A stretch of 21,120 nucleotides of DNA from Ophiothrix spiculata (GCA_000969725.1 JXSR01S018716.1), one strand, 5' to 3'; shown: positions 9,171-18,678, counted from the first letter of the stretch. Numbers and translations: made by a program. Notes: generated by a model not told the origin, from the sequence alone.

Positions 9171-9783
9171 CATTGGAGCCCAGTATCCATTCGATAAAAG
9201 CAAAGGAATTCTTAGATTAACAACTTGATGCCTTGTTAAGTCACCTTCCGTATCCCGCTAAGTAGTATATTGGAATGTTAGCCAGTCTCTTGCTATTTAG
9301 GTTGACAATGACTGTATTGCAAAGTATTAAAGCAGTATGTACATTATTACAAACCATTTATAGTTATAGTTGTACTTAGAATTCCATGAAGTTGGCTAAA
9401 ATAAAGTTATTTCCAATGATAGAAGGTTGTATGTGTTTACATAGTAAAACTTCTTTTCAAACCACCTCTAAAGGTTGATGTTTCACTCAAACTGAGCTCA
9501 GCAGTTAATTCATTATTTTATCTCCAAGAATACAATTTTATGTCTTTGTACAAACTGTGATGCATCTTAATGACTTCTGCAAGTAACTGAGAATGAAAAC
9601 ACGGCACAGTAAATATTAAAAAAAAACACCCAGTTGTATAAAATCAATTAATAAAGAATGACAGTTATAGATAAATAGAAAACGTTTTGTAAATAATTGT
9701 AGGATTCAATAGGTACTAAATTTGAAGTAATATTTCTGTGTTTTGTTATCAATCCCATTCCAATCAAATAACTGATTACTGTA
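9171..9783. other. No gene seen
   Basis: AT-rich DNA without a convincing frame. On the minus strand a pyrimidine-rich acceptor-like site near 9583-9600 precedes a 23-codon open stretch, but there is no supporting donor and I do not call it. Confidence 0.5.
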
Positions 9784-10005
9784 TTACGTTTTACACATAT
9801 ACTTTAAGTAGATGAATGGGTGCATAACGTTTGTTTTTATGATAATATTTGCAACATATTTCTCTGCACTCCGCAACACCGGTAAATAATACTCTAGAAA
9901 TGCAAAATGCCAAGTCCCATCACTCAGAAAGTCCATATTACAAAGTTTACAATGTTCCAAAAGTTCCACCCTGTCAGATGCATTTGTTTCCATAATATTT
10001 GCCAA
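9784..10005 (-). pseudogene. Possible scrap of a LINE ORF2 C-terminus (CxxC..H knuckle)
   Basis: The 73-codon frame reads RVELLEHCKLCNMDFLSDGT, then WHFAFLEYYLPVLRSA, ending HPFIYLKYMC. The arrangement CxxC, about a dozen residues, H, aromatic/hydrophobic residues, then a helix and a short HP-F-x-YL-x-MC tail resembles the zinc-knuckle end of some invertebrate LINE reverse transcriptases. The usual CP after HF.. is missing (LEYY here) and no RT core is adjacent, so this would be an orphan, decayed fragment. It could also be a chance frame. Confidence 0.3.
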
Positions 10006-10483
10006 TGTGTTTCCATAGTATCAGAGCCTGGCATATTGTAACATAAAATTGATAGATCATGGCGTGTACATCTTCTCTTGATACCCTACAATATTTTCCT
10101 GTCAATCCGAATGAAGGCTTTTCTTTGTTTTAAAAACATGCTATTTGTCTAAAGTCATTTCAGTTCAATTTAATTATTATCTTATGTATTCTAAGGCAGA
10201 TTCGTATTCTATTGTACATTTTGTCTTCTTTTTACAAAGAAATTGTGTTTTATTTCATAATAAAAAAATGAAAATGAAATGTTATACTTTAAAAAAAAAC
10301 AACGTTTATTAGGTAGAATTTGTAATCATTTCTGTACACAATATTGTATTATCAAAGAGCACCTGAGACTGGAAAGACCTTTAAGAACGCGATTGAAGGA
10401 TAACCAAATACTGTGAAACTTGCAAAATGTTAAGAATCTTGATATTTTGGGCGTAGGATTATGATATCGTATATTTCTACAAC
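10006..10483. other. No gene seen
   Basis: AT-rich, A-runs at 10261-10300, no supported reading frame or RNA gene. Confidence 0.5.
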
Positions 10484-10681
10484 ATCCAGCTGCTAGTATT
10501 ATACCGTTTAAAAGCAGTTAAATTCCGGCATAAAATGTTAAAAAAACGGACTTTTTTGTTAAAGTAGGATTGATTCCAGATTTTTAGTGTAATACCGTAA
10601 GAAGGTAGAAACAAATCTCACTTCTAAACAGTAAAATGCCGGAATACGGTATTTGAACGGTATCATACTGACAGCTGGGAT
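10484..10681. mobile_element. MITE-like element with about 55-bp inverted ends, 198 bp
   Basis: The left end reads ATCCAGCTGCTAGTATTATA, then CCGTTTAAAAG..., reaching ATTCCGGCATAAAATG at 10522-10537. The reverse complement of the right end (10627-10681) reads ATCCCAGCTGTCAGTATGAT, then ACCGTTCAAATAC..., reaching ATTCCGGCATTTTACTG. The arms therefore match in order over about 55 bases with substitutions and a small gap. The centre is AT-rich and non-coding. This is the organisation of a nonautonomous inverted-repeat transposon; the target-site duplication is not clear. Confidence 0.7.
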
Positions 10682-13015
10682 TAAATTACCGTTAAAATTG
10701 GATTTTTTTCTTTGACAGTGGCAGCATATTTAACGAAATGCTTAATTCCTTCTGTATACTATGTTAATGAACAGTATTTAGTATACTGAGTATGTGTAAC
10801 TGATCATAACTGGTCTTTTATGTTTACTCTTTACAGATTTAAAAAAGAAAATAAAGAAAAACGATTTGTTATGTATTTAAATCATTGAAAACATCTCTTT
10901 TTGAACTTTATTGCATACAAGCTCCTATTGAAGTACGACAATGTCCTATATAGCAACGACTACTACTGCTTATTGGAGCATTCTTACAACATTTGGTTAT
11001 GCCATCAAATTTTGACATTGGTATCTTAATTACCAATATCATCACCAATGTGCATGCTAAATTGCAAAAATCATTGAACTATGCACTTAAATATATCACA
11101 TAACATATCAGACTTGGCATAAGATTAGTAATTTCTTTCCTCGACATCACTCGATGCGTTGTATTTTATTACGCATAACACGTGAAGCAGCAACGCTTAT
11201 GCATGAACACTGTAGAGGCTAACTGTCGGGTTCCTTGATGAAATTCATTAGACTGCTCCGTATAAGAATACGAACTGTGAAAATTTGTGCAGTTATAAGT
11301 ACTCGAAGTTTAAAAATCACGTTCTGGCATTGTAAAATAGTGTTCAATCATGTTATTACACTACGAATCTAGAAAAGTAACGTGATCATTTTTGTTAGTT
11401 GAAATTTAAATGTATATGATATAACTTTTGATCTTGAAAGTTCTTCATTATCGTACTTCAAATGGCATCCCTGCTCTTATCTTCTTTTTTTTTTCTTTTC
11501 AAAAAGTGAATATTGAAATAAATAATTAAGTATCAATTTCATTTTTTCTAGTAACATATGGGACTGAAACACACTATTGCTTTTAATATTTTGACTTGTC
11601 AACGTATTTATGACGATATATCAACTTTTTAACATGTTTGAACTCGTTTAAAACCCCTTGGCTTTATCACCCACTTTCAGGCGAAGCTTTTATTTTGTGA
11701 TATGTTTTTTCGGCATCTGGCTGTTTTCAGTACACTGATGTGGTTCCAAGATATGATATCAGATCATATCACAATCTACACATAACAGTACATAGTCACT
11801 CTTCTTTCTTATTTTACCTTCATCTCTGATGATGCTCATCCTCCTAGTATATATTATTTCTATATTGTTCTTGCCAAAAGTTCCAACACACCAGAACTTT
11901 GCACATGTGTTCGTCGTTGGAAAGATATAAAATAAAAGTTGAGATTCAATAACATACATATATACATTTTGAAGTAACTTATATGCATTGCAGGCTGTAA
12001 ACCACCGTGATAATTCTTTAGTTCTTTCGAAACTTTTTGAGGACTCATTATTAGTATTTTTTACTCAACACAGGTATATTGAAATCGTAAACTTAATATA
12101 AAAAAAAAACGTAAGGTATATACCTGATGAGAGGCAACACCAATAACATTTTTAATAACAAATTTTAAAATAAGATTGCTTCAAACAAATTATATCCGTT
12201 CTATCTTTATCAAAAGCTGACGTAAACGAATCGAAGTCAAAAAAACATGATTTCTCTTTATATCACCGTTTTGGAAGTCTAATCACCAGAATCTAATACA
12301 CTGCATTTTCTTTTAGAAAGCTGAGAAAAACTTGATATTTTTAATGTATTCAGCAAAACTCCGGGGCACTTAATACCTATGACTCGCCAAAGTCAGTTTA
12401 CCCAAATGATTAAAAGTGGATTAAATGTATATACATGTACTATGACAGAGAATATAGTTTTTAGGATAACAAAATGTTTCAACTTACACAATCTTTAGTT
12501 ACAAAAGATGCAATTACCTCGCAAGATTTAAACACGATTCGAACATTTTTTTACATAAATTCAAGGTTGTTATTTGCTATAAAAAACAAGTCGGAATCAA
12601 TTTAGTGCAGGCCAGTTAAAACAAGTGTGTTATCGCAACTGATTTCATATTCATATAAATATGAGGATGACTCTTTCCATGGATTCTAACGATTTTATCT
12701 TCGGCATAGATGACATAAATGTTAACATATGTTGCCGATATAGATCAGTAACTTTAATATCTTTACACCGTCGGAACGTATTATTATAAATCCCAATCAA
12801 ATCCTAATTAAATATTAGTTTAATAGCAATTTAACTTTTAGACGAATGAAATCTGATTGTTGAATCCAATTAAAAAGTTACCATTTTCACTTTCGTTAAT
12901 TTCGGTTAGGGGAAACTTACTATTAATCGTTGTCTGTGCGCTTGTGAGACCCCTTTTTTGCCAGTGTTCAAAAGCTGTGTAAAAAAAATATAAAAATAAT
13001 AGAATCTTTTGGGTC
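10682..13015. other. Long AT-rich stretch, no gene seen
   Basis: Only short chance frames occur (for example around 11759-12048 on the minus strand), with no domain pattern. An 8-bp-arm inverted repeat, GATATGAT ATCAG ATCATATC, lies at 11750-11770. A polypyrimidine run near 11477-11506 is not followed by an open exon. Confidence 0.5.
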
Positions 13016-13128
13016 TTAAAATGTAGGTTGCCACACTGGTGTCGCGCCTGGTTTGTTGACCAGTATTGATTGAGTCAGTAGCTCTTTAAGTGACACCGTT
13101 ACAACACTAAGAACAATTTCAAGCGCAA
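13016..13128 (-). CDS. Candidate terminal coding exon, membrane-like segment (partial gene)
   Basis: On the minus strand a strong acceptor (TTTTTCTCTTACTTGTGTCAG) opens a 113-base exon in phase 1 that ends in TAA at 13016-13018. It encodes 36 residues: ALEIVLSVVTVSLKELL, TQSILVNKPGATP and VWQPTF. The first part could be a transmembrane or buried hydrophobic helix. The other two minus frames are closed. The donor ending the 13237-13291 segment has the same phase, so the two could splice across a 108-base intron. Alternatively the open frame extends unspliced upstream to a TAA near 13150 (about 48 codons). I do not recognise the family. Both the gene and its product are inference. Confidence 0.35.
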
Positions 13129-13236
13129 CTGACACAAGTAAGAGAAAAATTTGGGGAATTTTTTACATTCTAGCACAAAGTGTTTAATAAATATAACATA
13201 TAACAGCCACTGCAATTATAACTTTCTTGCACTCAC

Positions 13237-13291
13237 TCGATGAGTTATTGTTTTCTACGCCGGTAGGAAAATTAATCAAAACACGGACTTG
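13237..13291 (-). CDS. Candidate penultimate coding exon (partial gene)
   Basis: The minus strand reads QVRVLINFPTGVENNNSS and ends at TCGA|GTGAGTGC, a good donor leaving phase 1. The frame stays open upstream as far as a TAA at 13328-13330 (IFDIDAK precedes QVR). The acceptor is uncertain: GCAAAG at 13292 or GCAAG at 13288, both after a T-rich tract. Joined to the 13016-13128 exon, the frame continues without a stop. The alternating hydrophobic VRVLINF followed by an Asn/Ser-rich turn has the look of an extracellular beta-rich domain, but I cannot name it. If unspliced, the frame runs on to a TAA near 13181, so chance cannot be excluded. Confidence 0.3.
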
Positions 13292-13299
13292 CTTTGCAT

Positions 13300-13393
13300 C
13301 AATGTCAAAAATAGAAATAAAAATTCTTTAAATAATCCTAGATTGTTAAAAAATGTCACGTGTTTCACTATTTATTTGTCTGCACTTTCCATT
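13300..13393. repeat. Diverged repeat, partner at 19349-19426
   Basis: AATGTCAAAAATAG, GATTGTTAAAAAATGTCACG and TTTATTTGTCTGCACTTTCC occur here in the same order as TAATGTCAAAACC, GATTGTTAAAATGTCGCG and TTTATTTGTCTGTACTTTCT at 19349-19426. The two copies are about 6 kb apart in direct orientation. On the minus strand this lies just upstream of the candidate exon at 13237-13291. Confidence 0.6.
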
Positions 13394-13861
13394 CAAGAGA
13401 AAGAATGAAGTTATAGCTTGTCACAATCGGTAGAAATATCTCATAACCTAGACATATCACCTCAAGACAATTTGCAAAGCTATTTGAAAAAACAAACAAT
13501 TCTTCTAACGCAACAAATGCAACATATTTTTCTCATGCAATTGTATTCGTAAATCCACGGATATCTGCTATGGAAGTAATGAAATGTCTTGAAAATTCAT
13601 ATCTCATATTACCGAATAAACTATTTGATACTAGAAAACTTTAAGAAATTTGCCTAATGATATCTTGTTTCATTGGCCCCGGGTATTGATTTAAACGATA
13701 TGTTCTAATGGATATCTTGATTTGATTAAGATCATACCACAAATAATGGAATCTTAATTGTTATAATGATACTGCAATTAGGGGTGATTAAAAGTTGTTT
13801 TTGTCAAAATGTCTGCAAGCATTTCTGTTTCCAAACAAGGAAATTATTTATAAGTATAGTC
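13394..13861. other. No gene seen
   Basis: AT-rich, no supported coding frame or repeat partner. Confidence 0.5.
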
Positions 13862-14262
13862 AATACGTGAACGTCCATTTCAAACGAGCCGTAAATGCAG
13901 TAAACTTCATTTTGCGCTACAGATGAAAAAAGGTCGTAATTTGCTGAAAATGATTTTTTGACAGATTCACGATCCTTGTACTTACTTCAAAACACCAGCA
14001 AAGTTTCGAAATATGTCTGTATATTTTGAGGACAATCAGCAGAAAATATAGGGTTTACTGATTCTTAAACGCGTTTATCTTAGCTATATATTTTACTCCA
14101 TGCAAACCTTTGATGGACCATAACTTGACTTTTGGAAATCGGGTGAAGTCCATTGAGGTGTTCGTTTAATCCTTAACATGTTCTTTGCATATATTTTGCA
14201 AGTAAAAATGCATGGCAAGAAGCTGCATTTACGGATCCTTATGGGATAGACAGTCTCATATG
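13862..14262. mobile_element. Interspersed element with inverted ends; related copy at 18122-18276
   Basis: The left end reads AATACGTGAACGTCC, then GAGCCGTAAATGCAG (13886-13900). The reverse complement of the right end reads CATATGAGACTGTC, then GGATCCGTAAATGCAG, so the two ends are inverted copies over about 40 bases. The right half (14105-14262) is present in inverted orientation at 18122-18276: AACCTTTGATGGACCATAAC and TTGACTTTTGGAAATCG match with only about four differences in 45 bases, and weaker similarity continues for some 150 bases. This points to a dispersed nonautonomous transposon family. Short open stretches inside it are coincidental. Confidence 0.6.
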
Positions 14263-14296
14263 AAGTTTATCGGATGAGCGTAAAATGAAGGATTGA

Positions 14297-14514
14297 CTTG
14301 CAAAACGGCTTGTATCCATTTTGCACTTTTTGAGAAATCGGCAAAAAACTGCTAGGACATCAAAATGTGTTGCAAAATTCCTTACAATTATTTTAGTAAT
14401 TTTGTACGAATATGTCTTTAAAAATACGGTGTAATTCAGAAAATTAAGTTCATCAAATAGTTTCTTATTAATTGACTATTGAATACTGAAAATGGATGTA
14501 AGCCGTTTTGCAGG
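14297..14514. mobile_element. MITE-like element with 26-bp terminal inverted repeats, 218 bp
   Basis: The left end CTTGCAAAACGGCTTGTATC plus CATTTT (14297-14322) and the reverse complement of the right end CCTGCAAAACGGCTTACATC plus CATTTT (14489-14514) agree at 23 of 26 positions. The interior is non-coding and AT-rich. It lies just 34 bp beyond the 13862-14262 element. No clear target-site duplication is visible, so the superfamily is not assigned. Confidence 0.75.
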
Positions 14515-15739
14515 GAAACTCTTTCATATCATTTGATTGGGTACAGTATATTACCCGATGTAAATGCAGTGCATAGATTTAAAAATGGGTTATGGAAATC
14601 TACATACATGTGCATTACGATATTGATGTAATATTCTCTCTGTTTAATAATACAGTACTCCCAATTTATTACAAAGCAATATCTATACAAAAAGTCGGTT
14701 TTTAGGTCTAAAATGTTAGGAGGCAAAATTGCAGACTGTTTTTGTATTGTGCGCGTACAAAGCTAATTTTAGTTAAAAGTTGTTATAAAATTGCCAAATG
14801 CCCACATGCCCAAATACCTGCTAGTTAGGTTAACGTCGTGAATAATAATATTAGGCTAAGAAAATTAATGAAAATTATGGCCATGGCTCAAACAAATTGC
14901 AAAAGTAATGATTTTTTCAGGAAAATATCAAATAAACATATACAAAAACATATCAAAAATCTAGAAAAATCTAGTTGGAGGAACAGTGAATAATTTGCAT
15001 AAAACAAAATGGCTGCCAAAACAGGGGGTCACATTGGTTAAATTGTGTTAAAAAACATTCTATTGTGTTCTACTTATCACAAAGAATCAAACTTGTTAAC
15101 TATAGAAAATTTTCTTAAAAAACATCTTGTGTAAATTGTTTTCTTTTTTTAACTACAAAAATCCTGTTCTGAAGAATATCACTGCCTTTATACCTTAATT
15201 TGGAGTTCGTACACCTGTTTTAGGGCATTATGTTCATACAATGGTTTTCTCCAGATAAGCTTCAACCAGTGTTAATGTAGAATAACGAATTGCAAATTAA
15301 TGTAAATGACTAGTCGCGACTTGTTATTACTTAAGTAATTACGTCGATCAAATTTTCTCTATTAAAGATAATAAATGACACATTTTGGTACACATTTTAC
15401 CATTATCAGGAACTTTATTGTCTGAATAAAAATTAGATTAATAACAATTTACATGGGCATCGACAATTCTCTTTCTTGCATTCTCCAGATTGTCTATTAA
15501 AATCAAAATTAGCTAAGGAGGGAGCTTTTGATTCTAATAAAGCCGTCTTCACCTTGATATTATAAAATAAATTTTAAGTTGACGTTTTGGATCATATTGA
15601 TATATAAATAAAGAATGAAGCTACAGTTTGTGCTAAAACTACTCAATTAAAATCAATATGCAAACATGGAACGTGGGAATCATGGTTTGGCGCCATTTTA
15701 TCCGTCAATTACATACTGTATTCTGTTGGATAATAATGC
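14515..15739. other. No gene seen
   Basis: AT-rich DNA. A 65-codon minus frame at 14529-14726 shows no domain features. An AAAATGGCTGCC motif near 15007 resembles the GC-rich arms of the palindrome at 2268-2303, but no longer match was found. Confidence 0.5.
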
Positions 15740-16112
15740 AAAAATAAATAAATAAATACTGGGGATTTATAGTGCGCTATGCCTCCCAGATTTGTAATTC
15801 CACTCGGCCTCTGCACACGTTACAGGTGTTTGCTGATCACTGTGGCCCAAGTAAGCTCCATTCAACACCAAGCATCATTTCAGGTTCTGCGACAACCTCT
15901 AGGGGCGCTGAACCTTGATCAGCTCACAAACGTACCATCGCTGCCCGGATCAGCTCCCCGAGTTTCGTACGGGTTTCAACGAGACAATTAGCAGTTAGTT
16001 CCTTGTCCAAGGGAATTTCAAGCACACTCAATTTTTTTGGCACCAGCGGGGTTCGAACACGGGACCTTCCGCACCGCAAGCGAGCGCCTTACCGATTGAG
16101 CTAACTTGACTG
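15740..16112 (-). mobile_element. tRNA-derived SINE, minus strand, about 370 bp
   Basis: On the minus strand the head carries a pol III A box TTAGCTCAATCGG (complement of 16092-16104) and a B box GTTCGAACCCC (complement of 16048-16058), separated by 33 bases as in a class I tRNA. The anticodon loop would read TTGCGGT. The acceptor stem does not pair and the D- and T-stems have mismatches, so it is not a functional tRNA. A body of about 270 bases follows, clearly GC-richer than its surroundings, with CCCTTGGACAAGGAACTAAC and CTCGGGGAGCTGATCCGGGC. It ends GCGCACTATAAATCCC and an (ATTT)n tail (15740-15758). The conserved-looking body suggests one of the animal SINE superfamilies with a shared central domain; which one I cannot say without a search. 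Confidence 0.8.
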
Positions 16113-16320
16113 CTGTAAAAAACAACATAAGTTGCCAGATATGTTCATCATAAATTGACCTTTACATAAAAAAGTGGTCAAAATATTTTTATTCCAACTA
16201 TATGAGCAACCCTGTACTTGATTTCTTTGAAAATAAATAGGGTGGCGGCTAATAGTATTAAAGTAGCGCAGTGAACAACAACAATTTTAATGACAATAGT
16301 AATCAACACATTTTCCCTAC
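16113..16320. other. No gene seen
   Basis: AT-rich flank between the SINE head and the duplicated region that starts near 16321. Nothing recognised. Confidence 0.5.
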
Positions 16321-16520
16321 AAAATATTGCACTTGTTTCTCAGAGAAAAACATATTTCCAAACGATACACTGTATTCATAATGTCATTAAGTTTTAAAGA
16401 GTGTTAACAACAGACATAGCAACATAGCAATCTTGCACATTTTACAAGCAAATATATTGCGCTTGCTTAAAGAAAATCTTTCAAAACTTCAAAAGGTATT
16501 CATTATGTCATTATTCTTTC
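16321..16520. repeat. Diverged tandem duplication, offset about 125-130 bp
   Basis: AATATTGCACTTGTTTCT...AGAAAA and GTATTCATAATGTCATTA (about 16323-16387) recur as ATATATTGCGCTTGCTTA...AGAAAA and GTATTCATTATGTCATTA (about 16452-16513). Anchor offsets are 130 and 125 bases. Substitutions and a small gap indicate an old local duplication. Confidence 0.6.
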
Positions 16521-16523
16521 ATT

Positions 16524-16636
16524 AGACACATGAAGCGTTTTACTTATATCAAGTGTTCGTTATTCGAGATTGCTGGGTTTAGATTTGAATTGAATTTTCG
16601 TGTCTTTTTTGTAGCACTTGAAAATTGTATTCTTAA
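16524..16636. repeat. Diverged copy of the 18424-18678 repeat unit
   Basis: AGACACATGAAGCGTTTTAC, TTCGTTATTCGAG, GGTTTAGATTTGAAT and GTAGCACTTGAAAAT...ATTCTTAA appear here in the order seen at 18424-18630 (AGTGTTTTATTTA, TTCGTTATTCAAG, GGTTTAGATTTGCAT, ATAGCACTTGGAAATGACATTCTTAA). The 64-codon + frame at 16530-16724 falls in this repeat and has no coding support. Confidence 0.55.
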
Positions 16637-17214
16637 ACGTTGCCAACAGAAAAGAATACGAGCTATACAACAAAAAATCTGTAACATAACCATGTGCTTC
16701 AAAAGAAAACTTTCTTTAGATTAAGTCTCCGACAGATAAAGCTTCCCAAATCTTTTGAAAAGTATGACTGGTTAAATTCATCATATTACTTTGCTATGAT
16801 TATTTTACCAGAAATATAGTAAGCAACTTTTTATGTTTCGCACTGAAACATAATTGAACCTTTGCATATGCCAAATTATATAGTAAAGTACGTAATGTTT
16901 TGAATTAAGAATTATATTCAATTTTTAAGTACTTTATTGCATATACTTAATATTCTTATTTTACAAATTTCATTTGACTAGTTTTTCAACATATTGTGTA
17001 TATCTTATGCTGATATTTATTAAATGTTATTGTTTAAAAATTATCTTTCTGGATAAATTAAACACCAGGTTTGGTAGTATTTGTGAAAAAGGAGACGTAA
17101 GAGATAGTATACAATGCCGTGGTGGTAATCGTGAATATAAGTTATATTATCCATTACTCATTCATGAGAATATTCATGAATAACAATAGATGACCATTCT
17201 ATGTTCACATTTAC
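16637..17214. other. No clear gene
   Basis: AT-rich. A + frame at 16974-17183 ends in a less AT-biased stretch (SICEKGDVRDSIQCRGGNRE) preceded by a weak acceptor CACCAG at about 17064-17069. Without a supporting domain I treat it as chance. Confidence 0.4.
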
Positions 17215-17361
17215 CTACCGCTACAATCTTCCTCTTGTAGACTACTTAGATCTACGTCAGCTTTTAATATGGTTGTTGGTACTGAGGGAGTCTTTAGATA
17301 TATTTGGTATCGAGTTATCAACCAGATACAGCACTTTATACCCTTGATCTTCACCTTCATT
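17215..17361 (-). CDS. Candidate internal coding exon (partial, unassigned)
   Basis: On the minus strand a good acceptor, CTCTTTTGTGTCTCTAG (pyrimidine-rich), is followed by a 147-base stretch open in one spliced frame. It reads MKVKIKGIKCCIWLITRYQI, then LKTPSVPTTILKADVDL and SSLQEEDCSG, ending at a donor GGTAG|GTAAAT (or, four bases earlier, AGCG|GTAGGT). The region is GC-richer than its flanks. Two competing readings exist: the complementary + frame 17201-17347 (48 codons, ATG to TGA) and another minus frame containing one TAG with a GTNLDVALALL pattern reminiscent of a von Willebrand A domain. I cannot tell which, if any, is real. Confidence 0.25.
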
Positions 17362-18121
17362 CTAGAGACACAAAAGAGCTAAGGCGACGTCCAGATTTGT
17401 GCCACTGATTTCTTTACGAGCCGACAAAGTGATCAGTGAATTATGATGCGTGATGGTTGTTGCTTATTCGTGTAATTCAAATTCTGTTTGATAATATTTA
17501 TTCTGTACTTTTGTCATTTATATTTAGTAAAATTATGATATTCACATCATACGTTGGCAATGTTTTACGGTCCGTGAATTAATTGTTTAGATTATAAAAA
17601 GCCCAAAGTAGCATTAATTTTAAAAGATGGTACTTATGTGATGATATCACATGATCCACGTGTCTTACCAAAATTGATAAATTGTTAGCAAGTCAAATAA
17701 TCTTGTGATTACTGCAAGATGAGTTCGTGTGTGATAACAAATTAAGATACCAGCAAAAAGTTAATTGAGTCAAACACCGCTATCCGATCCGTCTACACTT
17801 GCGTCTGCTATTAAAGTGTCCATGTCTACATGTATTTATCGTCAATTAGTTCTTCGGAATTGTTTTACTCCCGAGTAAATGACGCTTACAGTATACAACA
17901 GTAGGATTAAGGACGATGTGTATGTATATTTCAGAAAGCCAAGCTAGTTAATTACTTGATAATGCACTTTGTATCTACTTCCTTCAATTTATATTTTTCA
18001 CATTATCGATGATTACATAAAGTCTATTTGACAGTAATGTAATATTTTGGATTGATTCCAAAATACATTTGATGCAGAATTCAAATTAGTAATAATGGAG
18101 ACTTCGCTTTTTGTGTTTGAC
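17362..18121. other. No gene seen
   Basis: Includes the upstream part of the GC-richer patch (to about 17430), then AT-rich DNA. A 7-bp inverted repeat, ATGTGAT GAT ATCACAT, lies near 17636-17652. The minus frame 18013-18195 runs into the repeat at 18122 and is not supported. Confidence 0.45.
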
Positions 18122-18276
18122 CATATGTGACCGTCCAGCCCAAAACAGCAGTAAATGCCATTTTTGGTCATTTTCACATTTTTAATTATTTGCAAAGACC
18201 ATGCTACAAGGATTAAAATGACACCTTAAAGAACTTCACACGTTTTCCAGAAGTCAAGTTATGGTCCGTCAAAGGT
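18122..18276. repeat. Inverted-orientation copy of the 13862-14262 element, right half
   Basis: The reverse complement reads AACCTTTGACGGACCATAAC, TTGACTTCTGGAAAACG, then TTTGCAAATAATT..., TGGCATTTACTGCTG and ends GACGGTCACATATG. It matches 14105-14262 on the + strand, best over the first 45 bases (about four differences). Its outer end also resembles 13862-13905 in direct orientation. This copy has only one end, so it appears truncated. Confidence 0.65.
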
Positions 18277-18423
18277 TGTGTTGGACACGTTTCATTATTT
18301 CAATTCCACTAATTTTGGTAGTAAAAAAAACATAATGTGTTTTTTCTTTCCTCCCTAGCTATTTTTGTCTATTGAGAAACTAAAAGTATTCTTGATTTAA
18401 TAATTATTGTTTAAAAAGACGCG
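18277..18423. other. Spacer between repeats, nothing recognised
   Basis: AT-rich, with a run of A residues and no frame or structure of note. Confidence 0.5.
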
Positions 18424-18678
18424 AAGTGCCTTATTTACATCGCGTATTCGTTTCTCAAGTTCTTGGTTTAGATTTGCATTATATGGTCAATTACAAGCAC
18501 GATTTCATTAGCCTTTTTAAGACACAGAAAGTGTTTTATTTATATTATTTATTCGTTATTCAAGTGACTAACTTACATCTGTGTTACATGGTCAATTACA
18601 TACGTCCTGGATAGCACTTGGAAATGACATTCTTAATTAAACATATGTCGCCGGAGACTATACTCTTGAAATATATGT
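18424..18678. repeat. Tandem 105-bp repeat, second unit extended into a 95-bp block shared with the window end
   Basis: Unit 1 (from AAGTGCCTTATTTA at 18424) and unit 2 (from AAGTGTTTTATTTA at 18529) share ATTCGTT...CAAGT and end in ATGGTCAATTACA at 18483-18495 and 18588-18600, a constant 105-base offset with many substitutions. From 18584 to 18678 the sequence is identical to 21026-21120. A third, more diverged unit is at 16524-16636. The + frame at 18426-18614 crosses the units and is not considered a gene. Confidence 0.8.

Noticed and set aside
13921..13975. Exon-like minus stretch after a good acceptor, and a perfect-looking GTAAGT donor near 13970
   Set aside because: It lies inside the dispersed element at 13862-14262, and related copies do not keep the frame or the splice sites.
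15779..15991. Plus-strand open frame of 70 codons
   Set aside because: Falls entirely inside the SINE body on the opposite strand; non-coding retroposon sequence explains it.
16042..16112. Functional tRNA gene with anticodon GCG
   Set aside because: Acceptor stem does not pair, several stem mismatches, and the sequence continues into a SINE body and (ATTT)n tail.
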